Shown one piece after another: positions 1-9,129 of a DNA stretch of 64,000 nt. The stretch comes from Salinarimonas soli. Its GTDB lineage: Bacteria > Pseudomonadota > Alphaproteobacteria > Rhizobiales > Beijerinckiaceae. The DNA lies in the NCBI RefSeq assembly GCF_008386575.1, contig NZ_VUOA01000019.1:251439-315438 (forward strand). The letters run 5' to 3'. The notes under the pieces are model-generated. The model saw only the letters and a list, made by a program, of their open reading frames with translations. It searched no databases and was not told the origin of the DNA. The position numbers were made by a program, and so were the translations under genes. Positions within the stretch are counted from its first letter, which is position 1, and every line of letters begins with the position of its first letter.

Positions 1-8
1 CTTCGTGC

Positions 9-37
9 ATCCCTCTCCCATTCGGGAGAGGGGAGGG
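9..37. repeat. Single hairpin arm of the palindromic repeat family
   Basis: A G/C palindrome (CTCTCCC-ATTC-GGGAGAG core) lies just past the 3' end of the indolepyruvate oxidoreductase gene. It matches the outer hairpin of the paired elements at 21.7 and 32.1 kb. The partner arm, if any, is outside the window. It may act as a transcription terminator for the minus-strand gene. Confidence 0.7.
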
Positions 38-42
38 CGCTC

Positions 43-3000
43 CTATTCCGCCGCCATCGGAAGCGGGGTCTCGGGCTGGCGGAAGCGCTCCAGGAGCTCG
101 GCGTCCTCGCGGCGTGCCGTCTCGAGGTTTCGCTCCTTGATGTGGCCGAAGCCGCGGATCTTCTGCGGGACGTTGGCGAGCCCCACGGCGAGGGTGTGGT
201 TCGCCGGGGTCAGCCGCTCCAGGATCTCCTCGATCCGCCCCTCGAACGCACCGATGAGCCCGCGCTCCGTGCGGCGCTCGTGGGTGTAGCCGAACACGTC
301 GAGGGCCGTGCCGCGAAGCCGGCGCATCCGGGCGAGCACGCCGAAGGCCTTCATGACCCAGGGGCCGAAGGTCATCTTACGCGGCACGCCCGTGTGCGGA
401 TCGCGGCGGGCGAGAAGGGGCGGCGCGAGGTGGAACTCGTAGCGCAGGTTCTCGCCCTCGAAGGTCTGGGCGACCTGGTGGGCGAATTTGCCGTCGGTGT
501 AGAGGCGGGCCACCTCGTACTCGTCCTTGTAGGCCATGAGCTTGTGCAGGGACTTCGCCACGGCCTCGGTGAGCGCGCCCGGCGCCCCCATGACGCGGGT
601 CTCCGCCTCGCGCACCCGCTCCACCCGGGCGCGGTACCGCTCGGCGTAAGCCGCGTCCTGGTAGTCGGCGAGGTAGGCGATCCGCCGGGCGATCACCTCG
701 TCGAGCGAGGTGGAGAGCTCGCGCACCTTGGTCGGCGCCTTGAGGGAGCCGACGATCTCCGCAAGCCAAGCCGGATCGGCCGCCGCGCGGCGCCCTAAGC
801 GGAAGGCGGCGAGGTTCATCTTCACCGCCTCGCCGTTGAGCTCGACCGCGCGCTCGATGGCGCTGCCGGAGAGGGGCACGGCGCCCTGCTGGTAGGCGTA
901 GCCCAGCATGAACATGTTGGCCGCGATGGCATTGCCCAGAAGCGCCGTCGCGATGGCGGTGGCGTCGACGAAGGCGACGCCGTCTGCGCCGGCCGCGCCC
1001 GTGATCGCCTTCTTCAGGCGCTCCGCGGGAAGCGAGAAGTCGGCGTTGCGGGTGAAGTCGCCGGGCATCACCTCCGCCGTGTTGACGACGAGGCGGCTCT
1101 GCCCCGGCTTCACGGCGGCGAGCACCTTCTTGGTGCCCGTGACCACGAGATCGCAGCCGAGCACGAGATGGGCCGAGCCCGCCGGCACGCGGATCGCGTG
1201 GATGTCGTCCTGGCTGTTGGCGAGGCGCACGTGGCTGTAGACCGCGCCGCCCTTCTGGGCGAGGCCGGCCATGTCGATCATGCCGAGGCCCTTGCCCTCA
1301 AGATGCGCCGCCATGCCGAGGATCGCCCCGATGGTCACGACGCCCGTGCCGCCCACGCCCGTGACGATGACGTTGAAGGTGCGGTCGATGGCGGGGATCA
1401 CAGGCTCAGGCAGCGCCACCTCGCCGGACGCGTCCGTCCTGGCGGGTTTCGCCTTCTTGGGCTTGGCGCCGTGCACCGTCACGAAGGACGGGCAGAAGCC
1501 CTTCACGCAGGAGAAGTCCTTGTTGCAGTTCGATTGGTCGATCTGGCGTTTGCGGCCGTACTCGGTCTCGACGGGCTGCACGGCGACGCAGTTCGACTGC
1601 ACGGAGCAGTCGCCGCAGGCCTCGCAGACGAGCTCGTTGATGATGACGCGCTTGTCGGGATCCGGGAACTCGCCCCGCTTGCGCCGGCGCCGCTTCTCGG
1701 AGGCGCAGGTCTGGTCGTAGATGATGACCGAGACGCCCGAGACCTCCGAAATCTCGCGCTGGACCTGGTCGAGGTCGTCGCGGTGGTGGAAGGAGATGCC
1801 GGCGGGCCACTGGATCGTGGCGGGGTACTTGTCGGGCTCGTCGGAGACCAGCGCGATGCGCTCGACGCCCTCCGCCCGCACCTGGCGGGCGATCATGTCG
1901 ACCGTGAGCCCGCCCTCGTGCCGCTGGCCGCCCGTCATGGCGACGGCGTCGTTGAAGAGGATCTTGTAGGTGACGTTCGTCTTGGTGTGGATCGCCCAGC
2001 GCAGCGCCAGCACGCCCGAGTGGTTGTAGGTGCCGTCGCCGAGGTTCTGGAAGACGTGTCCGCGCTTGGAGAAGGCGTTCTCGCCGATCCAGTTCGCGCC
2101 CTCGCCGCCCATCTGCGTGAAGCCGTCGGTGGCCCGGTCCATCCACTGGACCATGTAATGGCAGCCGATGCCCGCATAGGCGCGCATGCCCTCGGGCACC
2201 TTGGTCGAGCTGTTGTGCGGGCAGCCGGAGCAGAAATGCGGCGTGCGCGTCGCGACGTCCGAGGTGAGGGCGAGAACCTGCTGGGCTTGACGCAGGCGCT
2301 CGACCCGGCCGCGCAGGTCGTCGTTGTTGTGGTAGCGCAGAAGCCGCTCGCCGATGGCGATGGCGATGTCGTTGGGATCGAGCGAGCCCTTCACGGGGAA
2401 GAGCCAGTTGCCGCCCTCGTCCTTCTTGCCGATGCAGAGCGGCTGGTTGGCGGTGCCGTAGAGCTCCTCGCGCACCTGCACCTCGATGAGGGAGCGCTTC
2501 TCCTCCACCACCATGATGAGGTCGAGACCCTGCGAGAACTCGAGGAGCTCGCGCTGGGAGAGCGGCCAGGGGCAGGCGACCTTGTAGATCCGAAGCCCCA
2601 TGTCGTTCGCCTTGACCTCGTCGAGGCCGAGCTCGTCCATGGCCTGGCGCACGTCGAGATAGGACTTGCCCACCGTGATGATGCCGACCTTCGGCTGGCG
2701 GCCGCCCTGGAGCACGATGCGGTTGAGGTTGTTGGCGCGCACGAACGCCAGCATGGCGTCGCGCTTGAAGTCCTGGAGCCGGGCCTCCTGGTCGAGGATG
2801 CCGTCGGGGGTGCGGATGTTGAGGCCGCCCGGCGGCATCATGAAGTCGTCGGGCATGACGATCTTCACGCGATCGAGCGACCCGTCCACGGAGGAGGTCG
2901 ACTCGATGTTGTCCTTCACGCACTTGAAGGCGACCCAGGTGCCGCAGAAGCGGCTCATGGCGTAGCCGTAAAGGCCGTAATCGAGGATCTCCTGAACGCC

Positions 3001-3537
3001 GGCGGGGTTCAGGATCGGGATCATCACGTCAACGAAGTGGAACTCGGACTGGTGCGCGACGGTGGAGGATTCCGCCGTGTGGTCGTCGCCCATGAGCGCC
3101 AGCACGCCGCCGTGGCGCGAGGAGCCTGCCATGTTGGCGTGGCGGAAGACGTCGCCGGATCGGTCGACGCCCGGGCCCTTGCCGTACCACATGCCGAAGA
3201 CGCCGTCGTAGCGGCCCTCGCCCCGCATCTCGGCCTGCTGCGAGCCCCACACGGCGGTTGCCGCGAGCTCCTCGTTCAGGCCTGGCTGGAAGACGATGTT
3301 GCTGGGCTGGAGCCACTTCTTGGCGCGGATCAGGTTCTGGTCGAGGCCGCCGATCGGGGAGCCGCGATAGCCCGAGACGAAGCCCGCGGTGTTGAGGCCC
3401 GCCAGCCGGTCGCGCTCGCGCTGCATCAGGAGGAGGCGGATCACGGCCTGCGTGCCCGTGATGAACACGCGGTCCTTGGTCAGGTCGTACTTGTCGTCCA
3501 GGGTGACGCTACGAAGGCTCGTGCCCGCATCGGCCAT
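43..3537 (-). CDS. Indolepyruvate ferredoxin oxidoreductase, single-chain fused form
   Basis: Oxidative decarboxylation of aryl or branched 2-oxo acids to acyl-CoA with ferredoxin reduction, in the cytoplasm. At 1164 aa all modules of the 2-oxoacid oxidoreductase family are fused in one chain. The N-terminal thiamine-diphosphate pyrimidine domain comes first, then a TPP-binding region containing GCPHNSS near residue 450. A cysteine cluster (CEACGDCSVQSNC, then CVKGFCPSF) near residues 655-690 should bind Fe-S. A gamma-type domain starts at GVGGTGVVTIGAILG, followed by the usual C-terminal extension. The ATG at 3537 is chosen over the GTG at 3552 because GGAGG lies 7 nt before it. An operator-like palindrome sits 70-95 bp upstream. 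Identification is firm; the physiological substrate is not visible. Confidence 0.95.
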   Translation of the reverse strand: MADAGTSLRSVTLDDKYDLTKDRVFITGTQAVIRLLLMQRERDRLAGLNTAGFVSGYRGSPIGGLDQNLIRAKKWLQPSNIVFQPGLNEELAATAVWGSQQAEMRGEGRYDGVFGMWYGKGPGVDRSGDVFRHANMAGSSRHGGVLALMGDDHTAESSTVAHQSEFHFVDVMIPILNPAGVQEILDYGLYGYAMSRFCGTWVAFKCVKDNIESTSSVDGSLDRVKIVMPDDFMMPPGGLNIRTPDGILDQEARLQDFKRDAMLAFVRANNLNRIVLQGGRQPKVGIITVGKSYLDVRQAMDELGLDEVKANDMGLRIYKVACPWPLSQRELLEFSQGLDLIMVVEEKRSLIEVQVREELYGTANQPLCIGKKDEGGNWLFPVKGSLDPNDIAIAIGERLLRYHNNDDLRGRVERLRQAQQVLALTSDVATRTPHFCSGCPHNSSTKVPEGMRAYAGIGCHYMVQWMDRATDGFTQMGGEGANWIGENAFSKRGHVFQNLGDGTYNHSGVLALRWAIHTKTNVTYKILFNDAVAMTGGQRHEGGLTVDMIARQVRAEGVERIALVSDEPDKYPATIQWPAGISFHHRDDLDQVQREISEVSGVSVIIYDQTCASEKRRRRKRGEFPDPDKRVIINELVCEACGDCSVQSNCVAVQPVETEYGRKRQIDQSNCNKDFSCVKGFCPSFVTVHGAKPKKAKPARTDASGEVALPEPVIPAIDRTFNVIVTGVGGTGVVTIGAILGMAAHLEGKGLGMIDMAGLAQKGGAVYSHVRLANSQDDIHAIRVPAGSAHLVLGCDLVVTGTKKVLAAVKPGQSRLVVNTAEVMPGDFTRNADFSLPAERLKKAITGAAGADGVAFVDATAIATALLGNAIAANMFMLGYAYQQGAVPLSGSAIERAVELNGEAVKMNLAAFRLGRRAAADPAWLAEIVGSLKAPTKVRELSTSLDEVIARRIAYLADYQDAAYAERYRARVERVREAETRVMGAPGALTEAVAKSLHKLMAYKDEYEVARLYTDGKFAHQVAQTFEGENLRYEFHLAPPLLARRDPHTGVPRKMTFGPWVMKAFGVLARMRRLRGTALDVFGYTHERRTERGLIGAFEGRIEEILERLTPANHTLAVGLANVPQKIRGFGHIKERNLETARREDAELLERFRQPETPLPMAAE

Positions 3538-3606
3538 CAGCCGTTCCTCCACATGCCGCCAACGTGATCCCGAGCGGGTTGGATCCCGCGTCCTGGGTGT
3601 CGGAGA

Positions 3607-3631
3607 TTTATGTCAGTGATGCTGACATAAA
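3607..3631. promoter_or_regulatory. Perfect 10-bp inverted repeat, probable operator
   Basis: TTTATGTCAG-N5-CTGACATAAA is a perfect dyad in the divergent region between the oxidoreductase (start 3537) and the transporter (start 3813). A related half site, GACATAAA, occurs at 3681-3688. Its size and symmetry fit a dimeric MarR- or GntR-type regulator, and its position suggests control of the oxidoreductase gene. The cognate regulator is not identifiable here. Confidence 0.65.
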
Positions 3632-3716
3632 CTGCGTGGGCCGTCAATGGATCGGCGCGCGTCCGTTCCACGCGGTGGCGGACATAAACACGATGAAATA
3701 TGTAAATACCTAGCAA

Positions 3717-3745
3717 TTGACACACTAGGATGTGAAACATACGTA
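3717..3745 (+). promoter_or_regulatory. Sigma70-type promoter for the YeeE/YedE gene
   Basis: TTGACA (3717-3722) and TACGTA (3740-3745) are separated by 17 bp, giving a start about 60 bp before the ATG at 3813. Short inverted CCTAG/CTAGG words overlap the -35 region and could be a regulator site. Confidence 0.5.
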
Positions 3746-3812
3746 GATCCATGTCTCGCGCGTGAAATGCCTCGTCCCAGCAGCGCGCCGGACGATAAGG
3801 AGGGCTCCTCCC

Positions 3813-5057
3813 ATGACCGCCTCAGCGTCCCTCGCCGACCCTACCATCCCCCTGAACCGAACGCCGACCACGCCCCGCAATCCCGGCGTGGCGCTTGTGG
3901 CAGGGGCCGCCCTTGTGGCCGGCGCGATCGCGTTGGCGGCGGCCTTCGGCACACGCCAAGCGGCGCTCTATGGCCTGGGCGGCCTCATGGGCCTCGTGCT
4001 CTACCATGCCGCCTTCGGCTTCACCTCGTCCTGGCGCGTCTTCATCGCTGACAGGCGCGGGGCGGGCCTGCGGGCCCAGATGGTGATGCTGGCGCTCGCC
4101 GTCACCCTGTTCTTCCCCGTGCTCGCGGCCGGATCGCTCTTCGGCGAGCCGGTCCAGGGCCTGGTCTCCCCCATCGGCGTCTCGGTGGCCTTCGGCGCCT
4201 TCATCTTCGGGATCGGCATGCAGCTCGGCGGCGGCTGCGCCTCGGGCACGCTCTACACCGTCGGCGGCGGCTCGACCCGGATGCTGATCACGCTCGCCTT
4301 CTTCATCGTCGGCTCGACGATCGGCGCCGCCCATTTCCATTGGTGGGCCGCCTTGCCGTCCCTGCCGAAGACCTCGCTCGTTGCGCTTTGGGGTCCGTGG
4401 ACGGCGCTCGCCGTCAACCTCGCCGTGTTTGCAGCGATCGCCGCCGTCACCGTGGTTCTCGAGAAGCGCCGTCACGGAGCCCTGGAGACCCCCGCGCCGG
4501 CGCCCCGCGAGGGGCTGGAGCGGGTCCTGCGCGGGCCCTGGCCCCTGGTCTGGGGCGCGGTGGCGCTCGCGCTCCTCAACTTCGCGACGCTGGCGCTCGC
4601 CGGGCGTCCCTGGGGCGTCACCTCCGCCTTCGCCCTGTGGGGATCGAAGATCGCCGGGGGCCTCGGCCTCGAGGTGACGGCCTGGCCCTATTGGTCGACG
4701 CCGGCGCGCCTCGCCGAGCTCAACGGCAGCGTGTTCCGGGACGTCACCTCGGTGATGGATTTCGGCATCATCGCCGGCGCGCTCCTCGCCACGGGCCTTG
4801 CGGGCCGCTTCGCCCCCGTCTGGCGCATCCCCCTGCGCTCCGTCATGGCGGCGGCGGTGGGCGGGCTGCTTCTGGGCTACGGCGCGCGCCTCGCCTATGG
4901 CTGCAACATCGGGGCCTATTTCTCAGGCATCGCGTCGGGCAGCCTGCACGGCTGGGCGTGGCTCGTCTTCGCCTTCCTCGGCAACGTGGCCGGCACCCGG
5001 CTGCGTCCCCTCTTCGGCCTCGAGGTCGAGCGCACGCCGAAGCTCACCGCGTGCTGA
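3813..5057 (+). CDS. YeeE/YedE family transporter, thiosulfate-uptake (TsuA) type
   Basis: Inner-membrane protein of 414 aa with about nine to ten hydrophobic segments in two homologous halves. Each half carries the cysteine-containing family signature: GGGCASGTLY in the first half and YGCNIGAYFSG near the C-terminus. In characterised TsuA such cysteines pass thiosulfate through the membrane. ATG 3813 is used because AAGGAGG lies immediately upstream; the earlier in-frame ATG at 3762 has no such site. The next gene is a cysteine synthase homologue, which fits uptake of a sulfur source for cysteine synthesis. Family assignment is strong; thiosulfate as substrate is inferred from the family and neighbour. 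Confidence 0.88.
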   Translation: MTASASLADPTIPLNRTPTTPRNPGVALVAGAALVAGAIALAAAFGTRQAALYGLGGLMGLVLYHAAFGFTSSWRVFIADRRGAGLRAQMVMLALAVTLFFPVLAAGSLFGEPVQGLVSPIGVSVAFGAFIFGIGMQLGGGCASGTLYTVGGGSTRMLITLAFFIVGSTIGAAHFHWWAALPSLPKTSLVALWGPWTALAVNLAVFAAIAAVTVVLEKRRHGALETPAPAPREGLERVLRGPWPLVWGAVALALLNFATLALAGRPWGVTSAFALWGSKIAGGLGLEVTAWPYWSTPARLAELNGSVFRDVTSVMDFGIIAGALLATGLAGRFAPVWRIPLRSVMAAAVGGLLLGYGARLAYGCNIGAYFSGIASGSLHGWAWLVFAFLGNVAGTRLRPLFGLEVERTPKLTAC

Positions 5058-5066
5058 AGCGGCATC

Positions 5067-5092
5067 GCCGTGCCGGACCCGTCCGGCACGGC
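5067..5092 (+). terminator. Strong hairpin after the YeeE/YedE gene
   Basis: GCCGTGCCGGAC-CC-GTCCGGCACGGC is a perfect 12-bp stem 10 bp past the transporter stop codon, followed by GCCTTTG. It could end or attenuate transcription before the cysteine synthase gene at 5138. Confidence 0.65.
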
Positions 5093-5137
5093 GCCTTTGC
5101 CATTGCTCCGCGCCCCGCCCCGCGTCACCATCCCGCC

Positions 5138-6169
5138 ATGACCATCCGATCAGACACCCCCTCCGCCATCGGGGGCACGCCCCTCATCCGCCTGCGCCGT
5201 GCCTCCGAGGCGACGGGCTGCACGATTCTCGGCAAGGCGGAGTTCATGAACCCCGGCGGCTCGGTGAAGGACCGGGCGGCGCTCTTCATGATCCGCGACG
5301 CGGAGCGCCGGGGCGTGCTGCGGCCGGGCGGGGTCATCGTGGAGGGGACCGCCGGCAATACGGGCATCGGCCTCGCGCTGGTGGGCAACGCGCTGGGCTA
5401 CCGGACCGTGATCGTGATCCCGGACACCCAGAGCCAGGAGAAGAAGGACATGCTCCGGCTCATGGGAGCCGAGCTCGTCGAGGTGCCCGCCGTCCCCTTC
5501 GCCAACCCCAACAACTACGTGAAGGTCTCGGGCCGCCTCGCCGAGCGGCTGGCGCGCGAGGAGCCGAACGGAGCGCTGTGGGCCAACCAGTTCGACAACG
5601 TCGCGAACCGCGAGGCCCATGTCGAGACCACGGGCCCGGAGATCCTGGAGCAGACCGGCGGGGCGGTGGACGGCTTCATCTGCGCCGTCGGCACGGGGGG
5701 CACGCTCGCGGGCACCGCTGCGGCCCTGCGGGCGGCGAAGCCCGGGGTCGCCATCGGCCTCGCCGATCCCCTAGGGTCCGCGCTCTACGAGCACTTCGCC
5801 CACGGCGAGCTGAAAGCGCAGGGATCCTCGATCACGGAGGGGATCGGCCAGGGGCGCATCACGGCGAACCTGGAGGGCTTCAGGCCCGACGTCGCGTTCC
5901 AGATCCCCGACGAGGAGGCGATTCCCGTCGTGTTCGACCTCCTGGAGCACGAGGGCCTGTGCCTCGGCGGCTCGTCTGGCGTCAACGTCGCGGGGGCGAT
6001 GCGCCTCGCCCGGCATCTGGGACCCGGCCGCACGATCGTGACGATCCTGTGCGACTCCGGCACCCGCTACCAGTCCAAGCTCTTCAACCCGGCCTTCCTG
6101 CGCGCCAAGAACCTGCCCGTTCCGGCCTGGCTGGAGCGGGGAGGTGGAATCGACCCCGGGCTGGTGTGA
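5138..6169 (+). CDS. Cysteine synthase family PLP enzyme
   Basis: Fold-type II PLP enzyme of 343 aa related to O-acetylserine sulfhydrylase and S-sulfocysteine synthase. The PLP lysine lies in NPGGSVKDR near residue 41. The substrate loop reads TAGNTG instead of the usual TSGNTG. A phosphate-binding GTGGTLAG and a C-terminal CDSGTRY are present. The sequence is longer than CysK/CysM (about 305-325 aa) at its C-terminus. The preceding TsuA-like transporter suggests it may use thiosulfate or sulfide to make cysteine. A cystathionine beta-synthase-like activity cannot be excluded from sequence alone. Confidence 0.85.
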   Translation: MTIRSDTPSAIGGTPLIRLRRASEATGCTILGKAEFMNPGGSVKDRAALFMIRDAERRGVLRPGGVIVEGTAGNTGIGLALVGNALGYRTVIVIPDTQSQEKKDMLRLMGAELVEVPAVPFANPNNYVKVSGRLAERLAREEPNGALWANQFDNVANREAHVETTGPEILEQTGGAVDGFICAVGTGGTLAGTAAALRAAKPGVAIGLADPLGSALYEHFAHGELKAQGSSITEGIGQGRITANLEGFRPDVAFQIPDEEAIPVVFDLLEHEGLCLGGSSGVNVAGAMRLARHLGPGRTIVTILCDSGTRYQSKLFNPAFLRAKNLPVPAWLERGGGIDPGLV

Positions 6170-6255
6170 TCGCCACCGTTTCGCCGCGTTCGAGGACGAT
6201 GCCGGGCCCGCGGGCCGGCCGTCGCGGCGGCCGCGTTTTTCTCGACGGGGCATTC

Positions 6256-6894
6256 ATGAGATACGCATTGGCCGGCGCCCTCGTGGGCGTGGCGCTCGGG
6301 GCCGGACCGGCCCTCGCGCATCCGCACGTCTGGATCACGGCGCGGGCCGAGGTGGCCTATGCGGCGAACGGGCAGGTGACCGGCGTGCGCCATGCCTGGA
6401 CCTTCGACGAGGCCTATTCGGCCTACGTGACGCAGGGCCTCGACAAGAACAATGACGGGAAGCTCACCCCCGACGAGCTGGCGGACCTCGCCAAGGTGAA
6501 CACCGAGTCCCTCGCCGAGTTCGACTACTTCACCATCGTCAAGGCAGGCGGCGTCAAGCAGGCCTTCGCGGGGACGGCGGAGCCCTCGATGACCTTCGAG
6601 GAGGGCAAGGCGACCCTGCGCTTCCTCCTGCCGCTCAAGGCGCCCGTGAGCCCGAAGCTGGTGTCCCTGGAGGTCTACGACCCGACCTTCTTCGTCTCGT
6701 TCAACCTCGCCGACGGCGACGATGCCGTGAAGCTCGCCGGCGCGCCGCGGGGCTGCGCCGCCACGATCACCCGCCCGAAGCCCATCGACGCCGCGCAGGG
6801 TCAGCGCCTGTCGGAGGGCTTCTTCGAGGCGCTCACGGCGGCGTCGAGCTTCGGGGCCCAGTTCTCCAACCGCGCCCTCATCGTCTGCCCATGA
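6256..6894 (+). CDS. DUF1007 family periplasmic protein
   Basis: A 212-aa exported protein. Residues 1-21 form a signal peptide ending at ALA, and the mature chain begins HPHVWITA, the histidine-rich opening typical of DUF1007. This family is routinely encoded next to NicO-type nickel/cobalt transporters and may be a periplasmic metal-handling partner; the biochemical role is not established. Its stop overlaps the next start as ATGA, so the two are translationally coupled. Confidence 0.85.
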   Translation: MRYALAGALVGVALGAGPALAHPHVWITARAEVAYAANGQVTGVRHAWTFDEAYSAYVTQGLDKNNDGKLTPDELADLAKVNTESLAEFDYFTIVKAGGVKQAFAGTAEPSMTFEEGKATLRFLLPLKAPVSPKLVSLEVYDPTFFVSFNLADGDDAVKLAGAPRGCAATITRPKPIDAAQGQRLSEGFFEALTAASSFGAQFSNRALIVCP

Positions 6895-7913
6895 CCGCCC
6901 AGACCTGGAGCCCCGCCCGGGCCTCGGCGAAGCCGCTCCTCTCACGGCTCGCCCTGGCGCTTGCCGCCGTCGCGGTCGTGGCGGGGGCGCTGGCGCTCGT
7001 CGCCTGGATCGGCGCCGCCGACGCACCCCCGCCCACCCCCGTGCGAGGCCCCTTCGGCCTGGCCCGCGAGGCGGCGCCCGCGCCCACGGGGATCGGCGGC
7101 GTGATCCTCGCCTGGCAGGGCTCGTTCTACCGGAGCCTCCAAGGCGCGGTGCTGGCCCTGAAGGCGAACGGGGCGGCGCTCTGGACGCTGCTCGGCATCG
7201 GCTTCGCCTATGGCGTGTTCCACGCCGCCGGGCCGGGACACGGCAAGGCCGTGATCGCGGGCTATCTCGTGGCGAGCGAGCGGGCGCTCCTCAAGGGTTT
7301 CGCCCTGAGCCTCGCGGCGGCCCTGCTGCAGGCGCTCGTCGCGATAGGCCTCGTGCTCGGCATCACCATCGCCTTCAAGGCGACGGCCGCCACCATGAGC
7401 CAGGTGACGAACGCCGTGGAGCTCGGGAGCTTCGTCGCCGTGACGGCGCTGGGCGTGGTCCTCACCTGGCGCAAGGCCGGCAAGCTCCTTCGGACCGCCG
7501 CGGCCGCCCGGGGCGAGGCGGCGCCCGAGGCCGCGTGCGACCACGTCCACCTGCCCCCGCCCGACACCATCGACCGCCTCACCCGGTTTCGCGACCTCGC
7601 GGGCGTCGTGCTCGCGGCGGGCATCCGCCCCTGCGCGGGGGCCCTCGTGGTGCTCGTCTTCACGCTCTCCCAGGGGCTGCTGCCCGCAGGCATCGCCGCC
7701 GTCGTCGCGATGGCGCTCGGGACAGCGCTCACCACCGGCGCCATCGCGGCGCTCGCGGTCTTCGCCAAGGGGCTCGCCCTGCGGCTCGCGGGCGGGCGGG
7801 GAGCGCGGGGCGAGATCGCGGCCGCGGGGCTGGAGCTCCTGGCCGCCGCCTTCGTCCTGGTGATCGGCCTATCGCTCCTGACGGGGCTCCTTCGGGGCAC
7901 CGCCCTCAGCTGA
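6891..7913 (+). CDS. NicO/RcnA family nickel-cobalt transporter
   Basis: Inner-membrane protein of 340 aa with about seven hydrophobic segments. Family motifs are HAAGPGHGKAVIAGYL near residue 105 and GIRPCAGALVV near residue 240. A cysteine/histidine-containing cytoplasmic loop (CDHVHLPPPD) lies between the two halves. It is coupled to the DUF1007 gene by a 4-bp overlap. Members of the family move Ni2+ or Co2+; direction is not determined by sequence. Its 3' end overlaps the tail of the opposing small gene by 45 bp. Confidence 0.85.
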   Translation: MTAQTWSPARASAKPLLSRLALALAAVAVVAGALALVAWIGAADAPPPTPVRGPFGLAREAAPAPTGIGGVILAWQGSFYRSLQGAVLALKANGAALWTLLGIGFAYGVFHAAGPGHGKAVIAGYLVASERALLKGFALSLAAALLQALVAIGLVLGITIAFKATAATMSQVTNAVELGSFVAVTALGVVLTWRKAGKLLRTAAAARGEAAPEAACDHVHLPPPDTIDRLTRFRDLAGVVLAAGIRPCAGALVVLVFTLSQGLLPAGIAAVVAMALGTALTTGAIAALAVFAKGLALRLAGGRGARGEIAAAGLELLAAAFVLVIGLSLLTGLLRGTALS

Positions 7914-8156
7914 GCCCTCGCGGGGCCAAAGGGAGCGCACGAGCTCGCGCCAGCGGCGCAGGGCGCCCCCGTCGCGCCGGCGCTCGGCCTCGTCCTTCGC
8001 CTTGAGCAGCTCCCGCGCCAGGGCGTCCTGCCACTCCTGCCGCATGGCGGCGTCCACGGCCGGGGAAGCGTCCGCCGCCTCCACATGCCGCAGGCTGCCT
8101 GCGACCCGCGTGGTGCGGGCGATGGGGTCGACGGGCGGGATGGGACGGTCGCTCAT
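7869..8156 (-). CDS. Small charged hypothetical protein
   Basis: A 95-aa cytoplasmic protein rich in Arg, Glu and Ala with no recognised domain. The frame is open from an ATG at 8156 and runs tail-to-tail into the NicO gene with a 45-bp overlap. The middle, from about residue 35 to 70, is predicted to be helical (QEWQDALARELLKAKDEAER). No function can be assigned. Confidence 0.55.
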   Translation of the reverse strand: MSDRPIPPVDPIARTTRVAGSLRHVEAADASPAVDAAMRQEWQDALARELLKAKDEAERRRDGGALRRWRELVRSLWPREGSAEGGAPKEPRQER

Positions 8157-8187
8157 ACGATCCGAGATAGCGCGAGGCCCGGCGGGC

Positions 8188-9129
8188 TCAAGGGGAGGGG
8201 GGATCGAGGAGGAGCTCCCAGACCTCGCCCACGAGATCCTGCCCGAAGCTGTGGTGCGGCTCCTCCTGGACGAGCCGGAAGCCCGCCTCGGCGTAGAGGC
8301 GGCGGGCGGCGTGCAGGATGTCGTTCGTCCACAGGGTGATGCGGCGGTAGCCGGCGCCCCGTGCGAAGGCCACGGCCTCGGCGACGAAGCGCCGGCCGAT
8401 GCCCAGGCCCCGGGCCTTGGGCTCCACGTAGAGCAGGCGCAGCTTCGCCGTCGTCGCATCCTGGCGCACGAGGAGGACCGAGCCCACGATCTCGCCGTCC
8501 TTCTCGGCGATCCAGCAGCGGTCGCCCTTGGGGTCGAAGCTCTTCACGAAGCCGGCCGCGATCTCGGCGACCAGCGCCTCGAAGGTGTCGTCCCAGCCAT
8601 ATTCCTGCGCGTAGAGCGCCCCGTGCCGGTGCACGATCCAGCCCATGTCGCCCGGGCGATGCGGGCGAAGCCCGTAGGCCGCCCCCGCCGCCTCGCCGTC
8701 GCCCAGCAGCGTCTCGATCGTCGCCATGGCGGAGACCAGCCGGTGCTGGTCCACGTCGGAGAGGCGGGACATCAGGGCGCCGACCTGCTCGCGGGAGCGC
8801 CTGTCGAGGGGCGCGAAGGTCTCCCGCCCGAGCGGGGTCAGGGCGAGCACCCGCCGCCGGCCATCCGACTCCGAGCGCGTCCGGGCCAGAAGCCCGCGCT
8901 CGACGAAACGGCGCAGGATGCGGCTCAGATAGCCGGCATCGAGCCCGAGATCGGCCGCGATGGCACCCGCCATCGGCGCCTCGCGGGTCGCGAGCTCATA
9001 GAGGACCCGCGCCTCGACGAGCGTGAGATCGCTGCCCAGCAGCCCCTCCTCGAGCACGCCGAGACGGCGGGTGTAGAAGCGCGTGAAGCGGCGAACCGCC
9101 TGCGTGCGGTCGAGGGTGGTTTCCGTCAT
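8188..9129 (-). CDS. MarR-family regulator fused to a GNAT acetyltransferase
   Basis: A 313-aa two-domain protein. Residues about 1-145 form a MarR winged helix (recognition region DLGLDAGYLSRILRRFVERG). Residues about 150-313 form a GNAT domain with the acetyl-CoA loop ARGLGIGRRF. This fused architecture is a recurrent family in bacteria; targets are unknown. ATG 9129 is preferred over the ATG at 9162 because GAGAGG lies just before it. The gene stands alone, so regulation of a distant locus or autoregulation is possible. Confidence 0.88.
   Translation of the reverse strand: MTETTLDRTQAVRRFTRFYTRRLGVLEEGLLGSDLTLVEARVLYELATREAPMAGAIAADLGLDAGYLSRILRRFVERGLLARTRSESDGRRRVLALTPLGRETFAPLDRRSREQVGALMSRLSDVDQHRLVSAMATIETLLGDGEAAGAAYGLRPHRPGDMGWIVHRHGALYAQEYGWDDTFEALVAEIAAGFVKSFDPKGDRCWIAEKDGEIVGSVLLVRQDATTAKLRLLYVEPKARGLGIGRRFVAEAVAFARGAGYRRITLWTNDILHAARRLYAEAGFRLVQEEPHHSFGQDLVGEVWELLLDPPSP

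Noticed and set aside
1168-3567. Very long plus-strand open frame opposite the indolepyruvate oxidoreductase gene
   Set aside because: It is the complementary frame of a gene with firm domain evidence; its translation is Arg/Ala/His-rich low-complexity, typical of a high-GC shadow.
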